Positions 28,577 to 37,207 of a stretch of DNA of 64,000 nucleotides are shown in pieces (positions within the stretch are counted from its first letter, which is position 1; the number at the start of each line of letters is the position of its first letter). Below the pieces are notes generated by a model. That model was given only the letters and a program-made list of their open reading frames with translations, made no database searches and had not been told where the DNA came from. Position numbers and translations under genes: made by a program. This stretch comes from Clostridia bacterium (lineage in GTDB: Bacteria; Bacillota; Clostridia; Oscillospirales; CAG-382). The stretch lies in assembly GCA_017537345.1 (NCBI GenBank), contig JAFYKY010000005.1, positions 186,001 to 250,000 of the forward strand, read 5' to 3'.

Positions 28577-28600
28577 ATAATTAAGTTTACCACACATTAT

Positions 28601-28628
28601 GTGCGGATGCGAAAATCCGCATCCGCAC
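28601..28628 (+). terminator. Hairpin terminator after ppdK
   Basis: Perfect 11-bp GC-rich stem GTGCGGATGCG / CGCATCCGCAC with a 6-base loop, 24 bases after the stop codon. The following sequence is AT-rich but lacks a full T-run, so termination may be partial. Confidence 0.65.
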
Positions 28629-28654
28629 ATTGCTTATATTTAACTATTGATATT

Positions 28655-29659
28655 ATGACATACGCTTCGATAACACAAAACATTTACAACGATAATAAAA
28701 AGACCTATAAAGCGGGAAAAAAGCGTGTAAAATGGGTTTTGTTTTCTGCGGCACTCTGCCTTGCTTTTATTAATTTTCTGGGTTATATCATCAGGTATCC
28801 TATAAGTCTTGTGGTCCCCCACGTTGAAAAGGTAATGCCTCTCTCCACCTTCAGTCTCTTGCTGAGCATGGCAATGTATATCTTTTGTCTGGTGGTGCCC
28901 TTCGGTATCTCAATGATATTCTGCAGAGAAAAAATCAAAGCGGTTTTTCCCATTAAACCACGGCTTACCAAAAACCCCATAGGATATACTCTGTTTGTTT
29001 TCGGAATATGCTTGCTTTTTAACCTTGCAATGAATTTTCTGTTCCCCTGGTATAGAGAGATATTCGTTTCCGAGTCTGAAATTTACGAAAGCACTGTGGA
29101 TATAATCCTTAATTTTGTAAGCATAGCGATTTTGCCCGCAATATTCGAAGAATTGGTGTTCAGAGGAATATGCATTTCCTGCCTGCGCCCTATGGGAACT
29201 CGATTTGCCGTAGTAGTTTCCGCAATCATCTTCGGACTTTCCCACGTGGATCCGCTTCAAAGCATGTTTGCTTTCCTTTTTGGATTGCTTATAGGCGGTG
29301 CATTCGTTGCAACCGGCTCTATTTGGCCCGGAGTTATTCTGCACTTTTTCAATAACGCCGTTTCCGTTCTTTTAGGATACGGTCACGATGCGGTGGTATA
29401 CGTTTTGAGTGTGCTTATCTGGGGAGCTTTGATTTACTCTTTGATATATCTTTACAAGTTTTCAAAACTACCCGGCAGATTCCCTATTTTTGTAAAATCA
29501 GAAAGAGAAGATCTTCTTACGGGAAGCGGTTTCACACCGGTTCGAGCACTGTTTTCCAACGCGTGGACCTATATGTTTGCAGTTGTATATTTTATGGCGT
29601 TGATTATTCGCTTTTTCCCCGAGTTTTTTAATGTTTTTGCATTTTTGCTCGGTAAATAA
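28655..29659 (+). CDS. CPBP family intramembrane metalloprotease (CAAX protease-like)
   Basis: Multi-pass membrane protein of 334 residues. The CPBP (Abi) domain shows its three motifs: EELVFRG near residue 164, FGLSHVDPLQS, and HFFNNAVSV. These carry the Glu, His and Asn/His residues expected for a membrane-embedded metal-dependent protease. The ATG has no clear ribosome site. An upstream in-frame GTG lies in the ppdK terminator hairpin and is less likely. It is followed 18 bases later by tadA. The substrate is unknown; family members act in bacteriocin immunity or protein maturation. Confidence 0.87.
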   Translation: MTYASITQNIYNDNKKTYKAGKKRVKWVLFSAALCLAFINFLGYIIRYPISLVVPHVEKVMPLSTFSLLLSMAMYIFCLVVPFGISMIFCREKIKAVFPIKPRLTKNPIGYTLFVFGICLLFNLAMNFLFPWYREIFVSESEIYESTVDIILNFVSIAILPAIFEELVFRGICISCLRPMGTRFAVVVSAIIFGLSHVDPLQSMFAFLFGLLIGGAFVATGSIWPGVILHFFNNAVSVLLGYGHDAVVYVLSVLIWGALIYSLIYLYKFSKLPGRFPIFVKSEREDLLTGSGFTPVRALFSNAWTYMFAVVYFMALIIRFFPEFFNVFAFLLGK

Positions 29660-29677
29660 ACAGCGGAAGGTTTTCAG

Positions 29678-30151
29678 ATGAAAGAAAAATTTATGCGCCG
29701 CGCTATGAACTATGCGCGCAAAGCCGCCGAAAAGGGCGAAGTGCCCGTCGGCGCAGTGATCGTGAAGGACGGAAAAGTAATAGCTTCCGGATATAATAAA
29801 CGGGAAGAAAAGAAAAACGCCCTTATGCACGCAGAGATGATCGCCATTGACAGAGCCTGCAAAAAGCTGGGCGCGTGGCGGTTGGAGGATTGCGAACTGT
29901 ACGTAACCCTTGAGCCCTGCCCCATGTGCGCGGGAGCCGTGGCAAACGCCCGTATTAAAAAGGTTTATTTCGGCGCTTACGATACGAAAATGGGCGCTGT
30001 AAGCAGTGTTATTGATTTAAGCAAATACAATTTCAACCATCACTTCGAAGCGGAGGGCGGTATTCTGAAAGATGAGTGCGCTTTCCTGCTTTCGGATTTT
30101 TTCAAAAAACTAAGAAATAAAAACGAAAGGCAATGCGCAAATGAACAATAA
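29678..30151 (+). CDS. tadA: tRNA-specific adenosine deaminase
   Basis: A 157-residue zinc deaminase that converts A34 to inosine in tRNA-Arg. The catalytic HAEMIAI and zinc-ligand PCPMCAGA motifs are present, as is GEVPVGAVIV at the N-terminus. It overlaps metG by 11 bases in another frame, indicating one transcript. The final residues (about 145-157, rich in Asn, Lys and Arg) extend past the core domain. Confidence 0.95.
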   Translation: MKEKFMRRAMNYARKAAEKGEVPVGAVIVKDGKVIASGYNKREEKKNALMHAEMIAIDRACKKLGAWRLEDCELYVTLEPCPMCAGAVANARIKKVYFGAYDTKMGAVSSVIDLSKYNFNHHFEAEGGILKDECAFLLSDFFKKLRNKNERQCANEQ

Positions 30152-32108
30152 AGAGAAATTTTATATTACCACCGCCATTGCATACACCTCAAAGCTTCCC
30201 CATATCGGCAATATATATGAAATTATCCTTACGGATGCTATTGCCAGATACAAAAAGAAAAAGGGATACGACGTATTCTTCCTCACCGGAACCGACGAAC
30301 ACGGACAGAAGATACAGTCCGAAGCGGAGGCAAGCGGCGTTTCTCCCCAGGAGTACGTCGATAAGATCGCAGGCGGTATAAAGGATCTTTGGGATCTTTA
30401 CCAGTGCGAATACGATAAATTCATACGTACCACCGATAAACAGCACGAAAAAGTAGTAAGCCATATCTATACCAAGCTTTATGAGCAGGGAGATATTTAC
30501 AAGAGTGCCTATGAAGGACATTACTGCACCCCCTGCGAATCCTTCTGGACAGATTCCCAGCTTGTAGATGGAAAGTGCCCCGATTGCGGCAGAGAGGTTA
30601 AAAAAGCAAAGGAAGAAGCTTACTTCCTTCGTCTTTCCAAATATGCTGATAAGCTGCTTGAGTACTACGAATCCCACCCCGAATTTATTACTCCCGTTTC
30701 CAGAAAGAACGAAATGGTAAACAACTTCTTGAAGCCGGGACTTCAGGATCTATGCGTTTCCAGAAGCAGCTTTACCTGGGGCGTTCCCTTGGAATTTGAT
30801 CCCAAGCACGTTTCTTACGTATGGATAGACGCGCTTTCCAACTATATAACCGCTATCGGCTATGATACGGAAAACCCCGATGAACTCTATAATAAGCTGT
30901 GGCCTGCCGACCTTCACGTTATCGGCAAGGATATAGTTCGTTTCCACACAATATACTGGCCCATAATCCTTATGGCGCTTAACGTTCCCCTGCCCAAAAA
31001 GGTTTTGGGACACCCTTGGCTTCTCTTCGGCGAAAACAAAATGTCCAAATCCCGCGGCAACGTGCTTTACGGCGATAAGCTGGCAGAGCAGTTTGGTGTT
31101 GATGCGGTAAGATATTATCTCCTTTCCGAAATGGGCTTTTATAATGACGGAAGCATTACCTACGAAAGCCTTATAGCCCGTACCAACTCCGATCTCGCAA
31201 ACATTATAGGTAACCTTGTAAGCCGTACTTCCGCAATGATAAAGCAGTATTTCGGCGGTGTGGTTCCCGCACCCACGTCTGCTGTGGGCGAAGCGGACGA
31301 GACCCTTAAAAACGCCGTTAACGCCGCAAAGGAAGCCTTTATGGCGAAGATGGACGAATATCTTGTAGCAGACGCATCCGAAGCGGTGCTCAACGGCTTC
31401 AAGGCGTGCAACAAGTATATTGACGAGACCACTCCCTGGGTTCTTGCAAAGAGCGAGGACAGCCGTGAAAGACTTGCCACCGTTATGGCAAATCTGGTAC
31501 AGAGCATCCGTATCTGTACTGCAATGCTTTATCCCTATATTCCTTCCACCGCAAAGCGTATCGCAGAAGTATTTGCTTACGGTGAAGACGCTTACGATTA
31601 CGATAAGCTATGCTACTGCTACAAGGTAGACGGCGTAACCGTAAACGCAGACGGCGCAAAGCTTTTTGAGCGTATAGACGAAAAGAAGTTTATGGCGGCT
31701 ATCGAAGCAGAGCAAAAGGAAAAAGAAAAAGAACGCAAAAAAGAAGAAAAGAAGGCTGAAAAAGCCGAAAAGAAGGCTGAAAAAGCAAAAGAGCTTATCG
31801 GTATTGATGATTTTGCAAAGGTAGAGCTTACCGTAGGCAAGATACTCACCTGCGAAAAGGTGGAAAAATCCGATAAACTGTTAAAGCTTACCGTTGATAT
31901 CGGCGAAGTAAGACAGGTAGTTTCAGGAATTGCAAAGTGGTATACGCCCGACGATCTTATCGGCAAGAAGATAATACTGGTATCCAATCTCCGTCCCGCA
32001 GTTCTTCGCGGCGTAGAGAGCAACGGTATGATCCTTGCGTCCGGTGAAGACGACGTTAAGGTCGTATTCATTGATGACAGCGTTCCCGTAGGAAGCAAGG
32101 TACGATAA
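30141..32108 (+). CDS. metG: Methionyl-tRNA synthetase
   Basis: Class I synthetase of 655 residues. It has the HIGH-like motif LPHIGN (about 20-24), a zinc knuckle of CxxC pairs (CTPC and CPDC, near 129-150), and KMSKS as NKMSKSRGN near residue 300. A Lys/Glu-rich linker (near 525-550) leads to a C-terminal tRNA-binding OB domain (VELTVGKILTCEKVEKSDKL, about 555-655) that forms dimers in this subfamily. The stop codon overlaps the tatD start as TAATG. No T-box leader is seen, since the gene sits inside an operon. Confidence 0.97.
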   Translation: MNNKEKFYITTAIAYTSKLPHIGNIYEIILTDAIARYKKKKGYDVFFLTGTDEHGQKIQSEAEASGVSPQEYVDKIAGGIKDLWDLYQCEYDKFIRTTDKQHEKVVSHIYTKLYEQGDIYKSAYEGHYCTPCESFWTDSQLVDGKCPDCGREVKKAKEEAYFLRLSKYADKLLEYYESHPEFITPVSRKNEMVNNFLKPGLQDLCVSRSSFTWGVPLEFDPKHVSYVWIDALSNYITAIGYDTENPDELYNKLWPADLHVIGKDIVRFHTIYWPIILMALNVPLPKKVLGHPWLLFGENKMSKSRGNVLYGDKLAEQFGVDAVRYYLLSEMGFYNDGSITYESLIARTNSDLANIIGNLVSRTSAMIKQYFGGVVPAPTSAVGEADETLKNAVNAAKEAFMAKMDEYLVADASEAVLNGFKACNKYIDETTPWVLAKSEDSRERLATVMANLVQSIRICTAMLYPYIPSTAKRIAEVFAYGEDAYDYDKLCYCYKVDGVTVNADGAKLFERIDEKKFMAAIEAEQKEKEKERKKEEKKAEKAEKKAEKAKELIGIDDFAKVELTVGKILTCEKVEKSDKLLKLTVDIGEVRQVVSGIAKWYTPDDLIGKKIILVSNLRPAVLRGVESNGMILASGEDDVKVVFIDDSVPVGSKVR

Positions 32109-32869
32109 TGTTTGATTCCCACGCGCATTACGATGATAAGCAGTTTGACGAGGACAGGGACATCCTTATCCCTTCCCTCTTTGAACAAGGTGTAAAAGGA
32201 TTTTTGAACGCTTCTTCGGATATTGCTTCTTCCCGCGCTTCTCTTGCTTTGGCTCATAAATACGAAAACGTATACGCCGCCGTGGGTGTTCATCCCCACG
32301 AAGCGGCTGAAGTAAGCGAAGACTGGCTGAACGAGCTGGACAAAATTTCAAGTGATAAAAAAGCTGTGGCTATCGGCGAGATAGGCTTGGATTACCACTA
32401 TGATTTTTCTCCCCGCGACTTACAAATGAAGGTGTTTGAAGCACAGATGGCGTTTGCGGAAGAAAAGAATATGCCGGTAGTAATCCACGACCGTGAAGCT
32501 CACGGAGATACGCTCGCAGTAATAGACAGATTTCCAAAGGTAAAAGGCGTGCTTCACAGCTTTTCGGGCAGCTACGAAATGGCTGAATATCTGGTTCGCA
32601 AGGGATGGTATATTTCCTTTTCCGGTTCGGTCACCTTCAAAACCGCAGAAAAGCTCCGCCACGCGGTAACCGCTGTTCCCATTGACAGAGTTATGTGCGA
32701 AACCGACGCGCCCTATCTTGCTCCCGTTCCCTTGCGGGGCAGGCGCAACGACAGTATCAAGATGCGTCACACCGTAGAAAAGCTGGCGGAAATATACGGT
32801 ATTTCCTTTGAAGAGATGGCGGAAATCTGTTTAAACAACGCTTATACCCTTTTCGGTATAGTAAAATAA
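32108..32869 (+). CDS. tatD: TatD family metal-dependent hydrolase
   Basis: A 253-residue TIM-barrel hydrolase, usually a DNase or exonuclease acting on 3' ends. Metal-binding motifs are all present: FDSHAHYDD, GEIGLDYHYD, VIHDREAH, LHSFSGSYE and CETDAPYLAP. The start overlaps the metG stop (TAATG). The metG-tatD order is common in Firmicutes, which supports co-expression. Confidence 0.95.
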   Translation: MFDSHAHYDDKQFDEDRDILIPSLFEQGVKGFLNASSDIASSRASLALAHKYENVYAAVGVHPHEAAEVSEDWLNELDKISSDKKAVAIGEIGLDYHYDFSPRDLQMKVFEAQMAFAEEKNMPVVIHDREAHGDTLAVIDRFPKVKGVLHSFSGSYEMAEYLVRKGWYISFSGSVTFKTAEKLRHAVTAVPIDRVMCETDAPYLAPVPLRGRRNDSIKMRHTVEKLAEIYGISFEEMAEICLNNAYTLFGIVK

Positions 32870-32931
32870 CCCAAAAACCAAAGAGATTTTAGAAAAGTTT
32901 TATAAAAAACACAAAATTTACAAAAAACCCC

Positions 32932-32958
32932 TTGTTTTTTATCAATATATGGTATAAA
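32932..32958 (+). promoter_or_regulatory. Probable promoter of gap
   Basis: TTGTTT (32932-32937) and TATAAA (32953-32958) with a 15-base spacer, about 57 bases upstream of the start. The spacing is short, but no better match is seen in this gene-free stretch. Confidence 0.4.
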
Positions 32959-33014
32959 ATAAATCGGTTTAAAAAATTATTAACACTCACAAACATTTTT
33001 TTGGAGGAATTAAA

Positions 33015-34034
33015 ATGGCAGTAAAAGTTGCAATTAACGGTTTCGGCCGTATCGGTCGTCTCGCATTCAGACAGATGTTCGGCGCAAAGGGTTATCAGGT
33101 AGTTGCTATCAACGACCTCACCAGCCCCTCCATGCTCGCTCATCTTCTCAAGTATGACTCTGCACAGGGCAGATACAATCACGAAGTTTCCGCTAACGAT
33201 GAAGAAGGCACCATCACCGTAGACGGCAAGACCATCAAGATCTACGCTGAAAAGGACGCTAACAACTGTCCTTGGAAGAAGCTCAAGGTTGACGTTGTTC
33301 TCGAATGCACCGGTTTCTACACCAGCAAGGCAAAGGCATCTGCTCACATCAACGCAGGCGCAAAGAAGGTAGTTATCTCTGCTCCCGCAGGAAACGATCT
33401 TCCCACTATCGTTTACAACGTAAACGAAAACACCCTTACCGCAGAAGACAACGTAATTTCCGCTGCTTCCTGCACCACCAACTGCCTCGCTCCCATGGCT
33501 AAGGCTCTCAATGATTACGCTCCCATCCAGAGCGGTATCATGACCACCGTTCACGCTTACACCGGCGACCAGATGGTTCTCGACGGTCCTCACAGAAAGG
33601 GTGACTTCCGCAGAGCACGTGCTGCTGCTGAAAACATCATCCCCAACAGCACCGGCGCTGCAAAGGCTATCGGTCTTGTTATCCCCGAACTCAACGGCAA
33701 GCTCATCGGCTCCGCTCAGAGAGTTCCCGTTCCTACCGGTTCTTCCACCCTTCTCGTTGCAGTTGTTAAGGGCAAGGACGTTACCAAGGAAGGCATCAAC
33801 GCTGCTATGAAGGCTGCTTCCAACGAATCCTTCGGTTACACTGAAGAACAGCTCGTTTCCAGCGATATCGTTGGTATCACCTACGGTTCTCTGTTCGATG
33901 CAACTCAGACCATGGTTTCCAAGATCGACGATGATACCTATCAGGTACAGGTAGTTTCTTGGTACGATAACGAAAACAGCTACACCAGCCAGATGGTTCG
34001 TACTATCAAGTACTTCGCTGAACTCAGCAAATAA
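33015..34034 (+). CDS. gap: Glyceraldehyde-3-phosphate dehydrogenase, type I
   Basis: Glycolytic NAD-dependent dehydrogenase of 339 residues. The N-terminal Rossmann motif [14 protein letters not shown], the catalytic SCTTNCLAP (Cys near residue 153) and the C-terminal [12 protein letters not shown] are present. GGAGG lies 7 bases before the ATG. Codon use is highly biased (C-ending Asn, Thr and Ile codons), typical of a very abundant protein. It is transcribed alone, since a terminator follows and no other glycolysis gene is adjacent. Confidence 0.98.
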   Translation: MAVKVAINGFGRIGRLAFRQMFGAKGYQVVAINDLTSPSMLAHLLKYDSAQGRYNHEVSANDEEGTITVDGKTIKIYAEKDANNCPWKKLKVDVVLECTGFYTSKAKASAHINAGAKKVVISAPAGNDLPTIVYNVNENTLTAEDNVISAASCTTNCLAPMAKALNDYAPIQSGIMTTVHAYTGDQMVLDGPHRKGDFRRARAAAENIIPNSTGAAKAIGLVIPELNGKLIGSAQRVPVPTGSSTLLVAVVKGKDVTKEGINAAMKAASNESFGYTEEQLVSSDIVGITYGSLFDATQTMVSKIDDDTYQVQVVSWYDNENSYTSQMVRTIKYFAELSK

Positions 34035-34053
34035 GAAGCATTTTAAAAATTCA

Positions 34054-34085
34054 AGTGCCGCGGTATATTCGCGGCACTGATTTTA
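34054..34085 (+). terminator. Terminator after gap
   Basis: 9-bp stem AGTGCCGCG / CGCGGCACT with a 7-base loop, then GATTTTAT, 20 bases after the gap stop codon. Confidence 0.8.
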
Positions 34086-34119
34086 TATCTTGGTATCATA
34101 AACATTTTAAGAGGTAATT

Positions 34120-34701
34120 ATGCCCACACTTATCTTTAACAGCATTTTACTCGGAATAGGTCTTGCTATGGACGCTTTTTCGGTTTCCCTGGCAAACGGG
34201 CTCAACGAGCCGTGTATGTCAAAAAAGAAAATATGCGGCGTTGCGGGAACTTTTGCCGTTTTTCAGGCAATAATGCCCCTTATCGGCTGGCTGTGCGTTC
34301 ACACCGTAGTTCAGTATTTCACAGCGTTTGAAAGCTTTATCCCCTGGATAGCTCTTGTGTTGCTGGGCTTTATCGGCGGTAAGATGATATACGAAAGCGC
34401 CACCTGTAAAGAAGAAGGCGGATGCGAATGTAAAAAGCTGGGAATAGGCGCTTTGATCGTTCAGGGCATAGCCACTTCCATAGACGCTCTTTCCGTTGGG
34501 TTTACCATTTCCGATTACGACCTTACAAAAGCGCTGTTATGTGTCGCTATAATCGCGATACTGACGTTTGCCATCTGTTTTGCAGGTGTTATTATCGGCA
34601 AAAGAGCGGGCACAAAGCTGGCAGGAAAAGCAGGATACCTTGGTGGCATCATACTGATAATAATCGGGCTTGAAATATTCATAAAAGGAATATTCTTTTA
34701 A
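34120..34701 (+). CDS. mntP: Manganese efflux pump MntP (YebN family)
   Basis: A 193-residue protein with six membrane helices. The two repeated halves carry the conserved acidic motifs GLAMDAFSVSLANG and IATSIDALSVGFT, which line the Mn2+ path in this family. A Cys- and Glu-containing loop (CKEEGGCECKK) sits between the halves. The upstream gap of about 85 bases is mostly terminator, so a yybP-ykoY manganese riboswitch would not fit. The gene has AAGAGG before its ATG. Confidence 0.92.
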   Translation: MPTLIFNSILLGIGLAMDAFSVSLANGLNEPCMSKKKICGVAGTFAVFQAIMPLIGWLCVHTVVQYFTAFESFIPWIALVLLGFIGGKMIYESATCKEEGGCECKKLGIGALIVQGIATSIDALSVGFTISDYDLTKALLCVAIIAILTFAICFAGVIIGKRAGTKLAGKAGYLGGIILIIIGLEIFIKGIFF

Positions 34702-34719
34702 TCTTAAAATCACAAAAAA

Positions 34720-34760
34720 ATACCTGCTTTGGCATGAAACGCAAAGCAGGTATAATTTTT
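34720..34760. terminator. Bidirectional terminator between mntP and the S-component gene
   Basis: 12-bp stem ATACCTGCTTTG / CAAAGCAGGTAT with a 10-base loop, flanked by A7 on the left and ATTTTTTAT on the right. It serves both convergent genes. Confidence 0.85.
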
Positions 34761-35344
34761 TATTTTCTGTTTTTCTGAAGAGCAAAAACGATTGCGGGGC
34801 ACAAAGCAACGCAGGTAATAACCTCTATAATAAAATTAACACCCACAAGTCCCAAAAAGATATAAGATACAACCGTAGCGCTTTGAGCAGATGCCCACTC
34901 ATGCAACAGAGGGTTAAACAGTGTTATGAACGCTATGAGGAAAAATCCGGTATTAAAAACGGGCAGCAAAGCCGAAAGCAGAAAAGAACGCCACTTTTTT
35001 TCCTTGAATTTTGCGGTAAGCGCACTCACAAGAACAACACAGCAAGCTGCAAGTATAACTCTTAACGCAGAGCCTATAAAGGTTTTTACAGGGCTTAAAG
35101 CAAACATTATTCCTCCGCCCACATCAAAGCCTATGGCACATTCAACAAAAAGGGTTATTCCCATTGCCGCAGAAACAATTATGCCGCATTTTGCACCGTA
35201 GTGTATACAAGCAACGGCAACCGGAATAAGAGCCAGTGTAAGAGAAAACTGTAGATAATTTGTCATTAAAGTGGACAGTATCTGCAAGACCACAGTAAGC
35301 GAGCACAGAATAGCGCAATCCACAATGAATTTGCTTTTTTTCAC
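34760..35344 (-). CDS. ECF transporter S component, vitamin-uptake type (ThiT/QueT-like)
   Basis: A 194-residue membrane protein with about six hydrophobic helices, the size of the substrate-binding S component of an energy-coupling-factor transporter. The N-terminal SLTVVLQILS and the LIPVAVACIHYGAKCG region fit the family. The A and T components are not in the window and are probably shared. The vitamin or other substrate cannot be decided; thiamine is one possibility. The GTG start is chosen for GAGG at 7-base spacing over an upstream in-frame GTG. Confidence 0.78.
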   Translation of the reverse strand: MKKSKFIVDCAILCSLTVVLQILSTLMTNYLQFSLTLALIPVAVACIHYGAKCGIIVSAAMGITLFVECAIGFDVGGGIMFALSPVKTFIGSALRVILAACCVVLVSALTAKFKEKKWRSFLLSALLPVFNTGFFLIAFITLFNPLLHEWASAQSATVVSYIFLGLVGVNFIIEVITCVALCPAIVFALQKNRK

Positions 35345-35378
35345 AGCTGCACCTCGATTCGAATTTTTGTGCACAAAT

Positions 35379-35406
35379 ATTATAAATAAAATTACAAAAA
35401 AATCAA
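35379..35406 (-). promoter_or_regulatory. Promoter of the S-component gene
   Basis: TTGATT (35401-35406) and TATAAT (35379-35384) on the minus strand with a 16-base spacer, 35 bases before the GTG start. No riboswitch-sized leader fits between promoter and start. Confidence 0.55.
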
Positions 35407-35460
35407 TACTTATATGGAAAAAGGATTAAAAAACATCTTTATTTTTTTTTAAACATATGT

Positions 35461-35466
35461 TATAAT
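35461..35466 (+). promoter_or_regulatory. -10 element of murC
   Basis: TATAAT preceded by TGT, 33 bases before the murC start. No good -35 is seen 17 bases upstream, where the sequence is a T-run, so this may be an extended -10 promoter. Confidence 0.45.
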
Positions 35467-35498
35467 ATTGCGATAATTTTATTAAGAGGTGCTTGTTT

Positions 35499-36884
35499 TT
35501 GGATATAAATAATATCTCGCATAACGGCAATATATATTTTGTAGGTATCGGCGGAATTTCTATGTCCTCTCTGGCAGAGATACTGCACAGAAAAGGATAT
35601 AAAGTAAGCGGTTACGACTGTTGCTCCTCCCCTGCCACAGACCATCTTAAAGAGCTTGGTATACCCGTATACCACCAAACGGAAAAAGAACATTTTGACG
35701 GCGTAACAGCGGCAATAGTTACCGCCGCAGTACACGAAGATAACCCTGAGATTATCGAGCTTCGCTCAAGAAACATTCCCTGCTATTCCCGTGCAGAGCT
35801 TTTGGGTGCATTGGGAAGTAAATATGCAAATTCAATTGCAGTGGCGGGGACTCACGGAAAATCCACCACCACAGGTATGCTGAGTGATATTTTTACCACA
35901 GCAAAAAATTCCGACCCTACCATTCTCGCAGGCGCAATAGTGCCCGAGCTGGGAAGCACCTTCAGACTGGGAACCGACGAAAACTTTATTTACGAAGCTT
36001 GTGAATATACCGATTCGTTTTTGTCCTTTTATCCCCATATTGCCGCAGTTCTTAACCTTGAACTGGACCACACGGATTATTTCCCCGATATAGCGGCTTT
36101 GGAAAGATCTTTTTCCAAATTCATAAACAATGCGGGAAAAGACGGAATTGCTGTTGTAAATATGGATTCTCTGCACACCATGGAAGCGGTTAAGGGATGC
36201 GTGCCCAAAGTAGTTACCTACTCCCCTGCCGGTAACAAAGAAGCAGATTATTACGTTACAGACCTTGAGTTTGATCACGGCTTTGCAAGATATAAAATTT
36301 GGCACAACTGCAAAATGCTTGCCGAGATATCTTTATCCGTTCCCGGTGTTCACAATGTGGCGGATTCCCTCTGTGCCGCCGTATGCGCCGATTTAAGCGG
36401 CATAGAAGCAAACGATATTGTTGCCGGTTTAAAGATGTTTAAAGGCGTTTCCAGACGTTTTGAGCTTAAAGGCACACTTAACGGCGCACCCGTATTTGAC
36501 GATTACGCCCACCATCCCGACGAGATAAAAGCAACCCTCTCCGCCGCAAAAATGATGGAATACGAGCGTGTAATAACCGTATTCCAGCCCCATACTTATT
36601 CAAGATTACACGATCTGTTTGAAGATTTCGCAAATTCCTTTAAAGATTCCGATATTACCGTATTTGCAGAGATCTTTTCCGCATCCAGAGAAAAGGATGT
36701 TTTCGGTATCTCTTCAAAGAATCTTGCCGAAAAGGTTTCCGGCGCGGTATACTTCCCTACCTTTGCAGAAATTGAGGAATATTTGCAAAAAGAAGTGCGC
36801 AAAGGCGATATTGTTATCGTTATGGGCGCAGGGGACGTAACGAAGATTAGCAAAGATTTGATAAAAAGCGAAAAAAACAGTTGA
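35499..36884 (+). CDS. murC: UDP-N-acetylmuramate--L-alanine ligase
   Basis: Cytosolic Mur ligase adding L-Ala to UDP-MurNAc. The N-terminal Rossmann motif NIYFVGIGGISMSSLAEIL, the ATP-binding GTHGKSTTTGMLSDI, and FDDYAHHPDEIKATL in the C-terminal part are present. A TTG start giving 461 residues is chosen because GAGG lies 9 bases before it. The TTG two codons earlier would leave only a few bases. The gene stands alone, outside a dcw cluster, as often seen in Clostridia. Its TGA stop lies inside the -35 box of the rpmB promoter. Confidence 0.95.
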   Translation: MDINNISHNGNIYFVGIGGISMSSLAEILHRKGYKVSGYDCCSSPATDHLKELGIPVYHQTEKEHFDGVTAAIVTAAVHEDNPEIIELRSRNIPCYSRAELLGALGSKYANSIAVAGTHGKSTTTGMLSDIFTTAKNSDPTILAGAIVPELGSTFRLGTDENFIYEACEYTDSFLSFYPHIAAVLNLELDHTDYFPDIAALERSFSKFINNAGKDGIAVVNMDSLHTMEAVKGCVPKVVTYSPAGNKEADYYVTDLEFDHGFARYKIWHNCKMLAEISLSVPGVHNVADSLCAAVCADLSGIEANDIVAGLKMFKGVSRRFELKGTLNGAPVFDDYAHHPDEIKATLSAAKMMEYERVITVFQPHTYSRLHDLFEDFANSFKDSDITVFAEIFSASREKDVFGISSKNLAEKVSGAVYFPTFAEIEEYLQKEVRKGDIVIVMGAGDVTKISKDLIKSEKNS

Positions 36885-36909
36885 CAAACAAAGAATTTTA
36901 TAGTATTAT
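36881..36909 (+). promoter_or_regulatory. Strong promoter of rpmB overlapping the murC stop codon
   Basis: TTGACA (36881-36886), 17-base spacer, TATTAT (36904-36909). The murC stop TGA occupies 36882-36884, inside the -35 box. Confidence 0.78.
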
Positions 36910-36953
36910 AAGGTGTTCGAATTTTTATAGCATTTGATTTGGAGGTGTAATAG

Positions 36954-37139
36954 ATGGCAAAGTGTTCCGTATGTGGAAAGAGCGTTACTTTCGGTCACAA
37001 CGTTTCCCATTCCAACAGAAAGACCAACAGAGTTTGGAAGCCCAACATAAGAAAGGTTAAGGCTGTTGTAAACGGCAGCAATACTACCGTTTCCGTATGC
37101 TCCCGCTGCCTTCGTTCCGGCAAGGTTGAAAGAGCTTAA
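36954..37139 (+). CDS. rpmB: 50S ribosomal protein L28
   Basis: A 61-residue basic ribosomal protein with MAKCSVCGKSVTFGHNVSHS and VSVCSRCLRSGKV. It keeps both CxxC pairs, so it is the zinc-binding (C+) form. GGAGG lies 9 bases before the ATG, and a strong promoter and terminator bracket it as a single-gene unit. Confidence 0.97.
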   Translation: MAKCSVCGKSVTFGHNVSHSNRKTNRVWKPNIRKVKAVVNGSNTTVSVCSRCLRSGKVERA

Positions 37140-37160
37140 TTTCTGAACAAAACGACCAAA

Positions 37161-37199
37161 AAACAAATCCGACAGAGTTTATCTGTCGGATTTTTGTTT
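37161..37199. terminator. Bidirectional terminator after rpmB
   Basis: Stem AAACAAATCCGACAG / CTGTCGGATTTTTGTTT with a 7-base loop and A- and T-rich flanks. It serves rpmB and the convergent sensor gene. Confidence 0.85.
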
Positions 37200-37207
37200 A
37201 GGTTGTT

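Noticed and set aside
26012-28630. An 872-codon open frame on the strand opposite ppdK
   Set aside because: It mirrors ppdK almost end to end, has no ribosome site, and its translation is rich in Cys, Asn and His with no family motif. Strong codon bias of ppdK explains the lack of stops. The plus-strand product carries all family motifs.
28601-28654. GTG start for the CPBP protease inside the ppdK terminator
   Set aside because: The codons lie in a perfect GC-rich hairpin and encode no membrane segment. The ATG downstream begins the plausible protein.
31730-31795. Low-complexity Lys/Glu repeat in metG
   Set aside because: It is a charged linker before the C-terminal tRNA-binding domain, in frame and of normal position, not a repeat expansion of note.
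34034-34119. Possible manganese riboswitch before mntP
   Set aside because: Only about 85 bases are available and most are the gap terminator; none of the yybP-ykoY core is visible.
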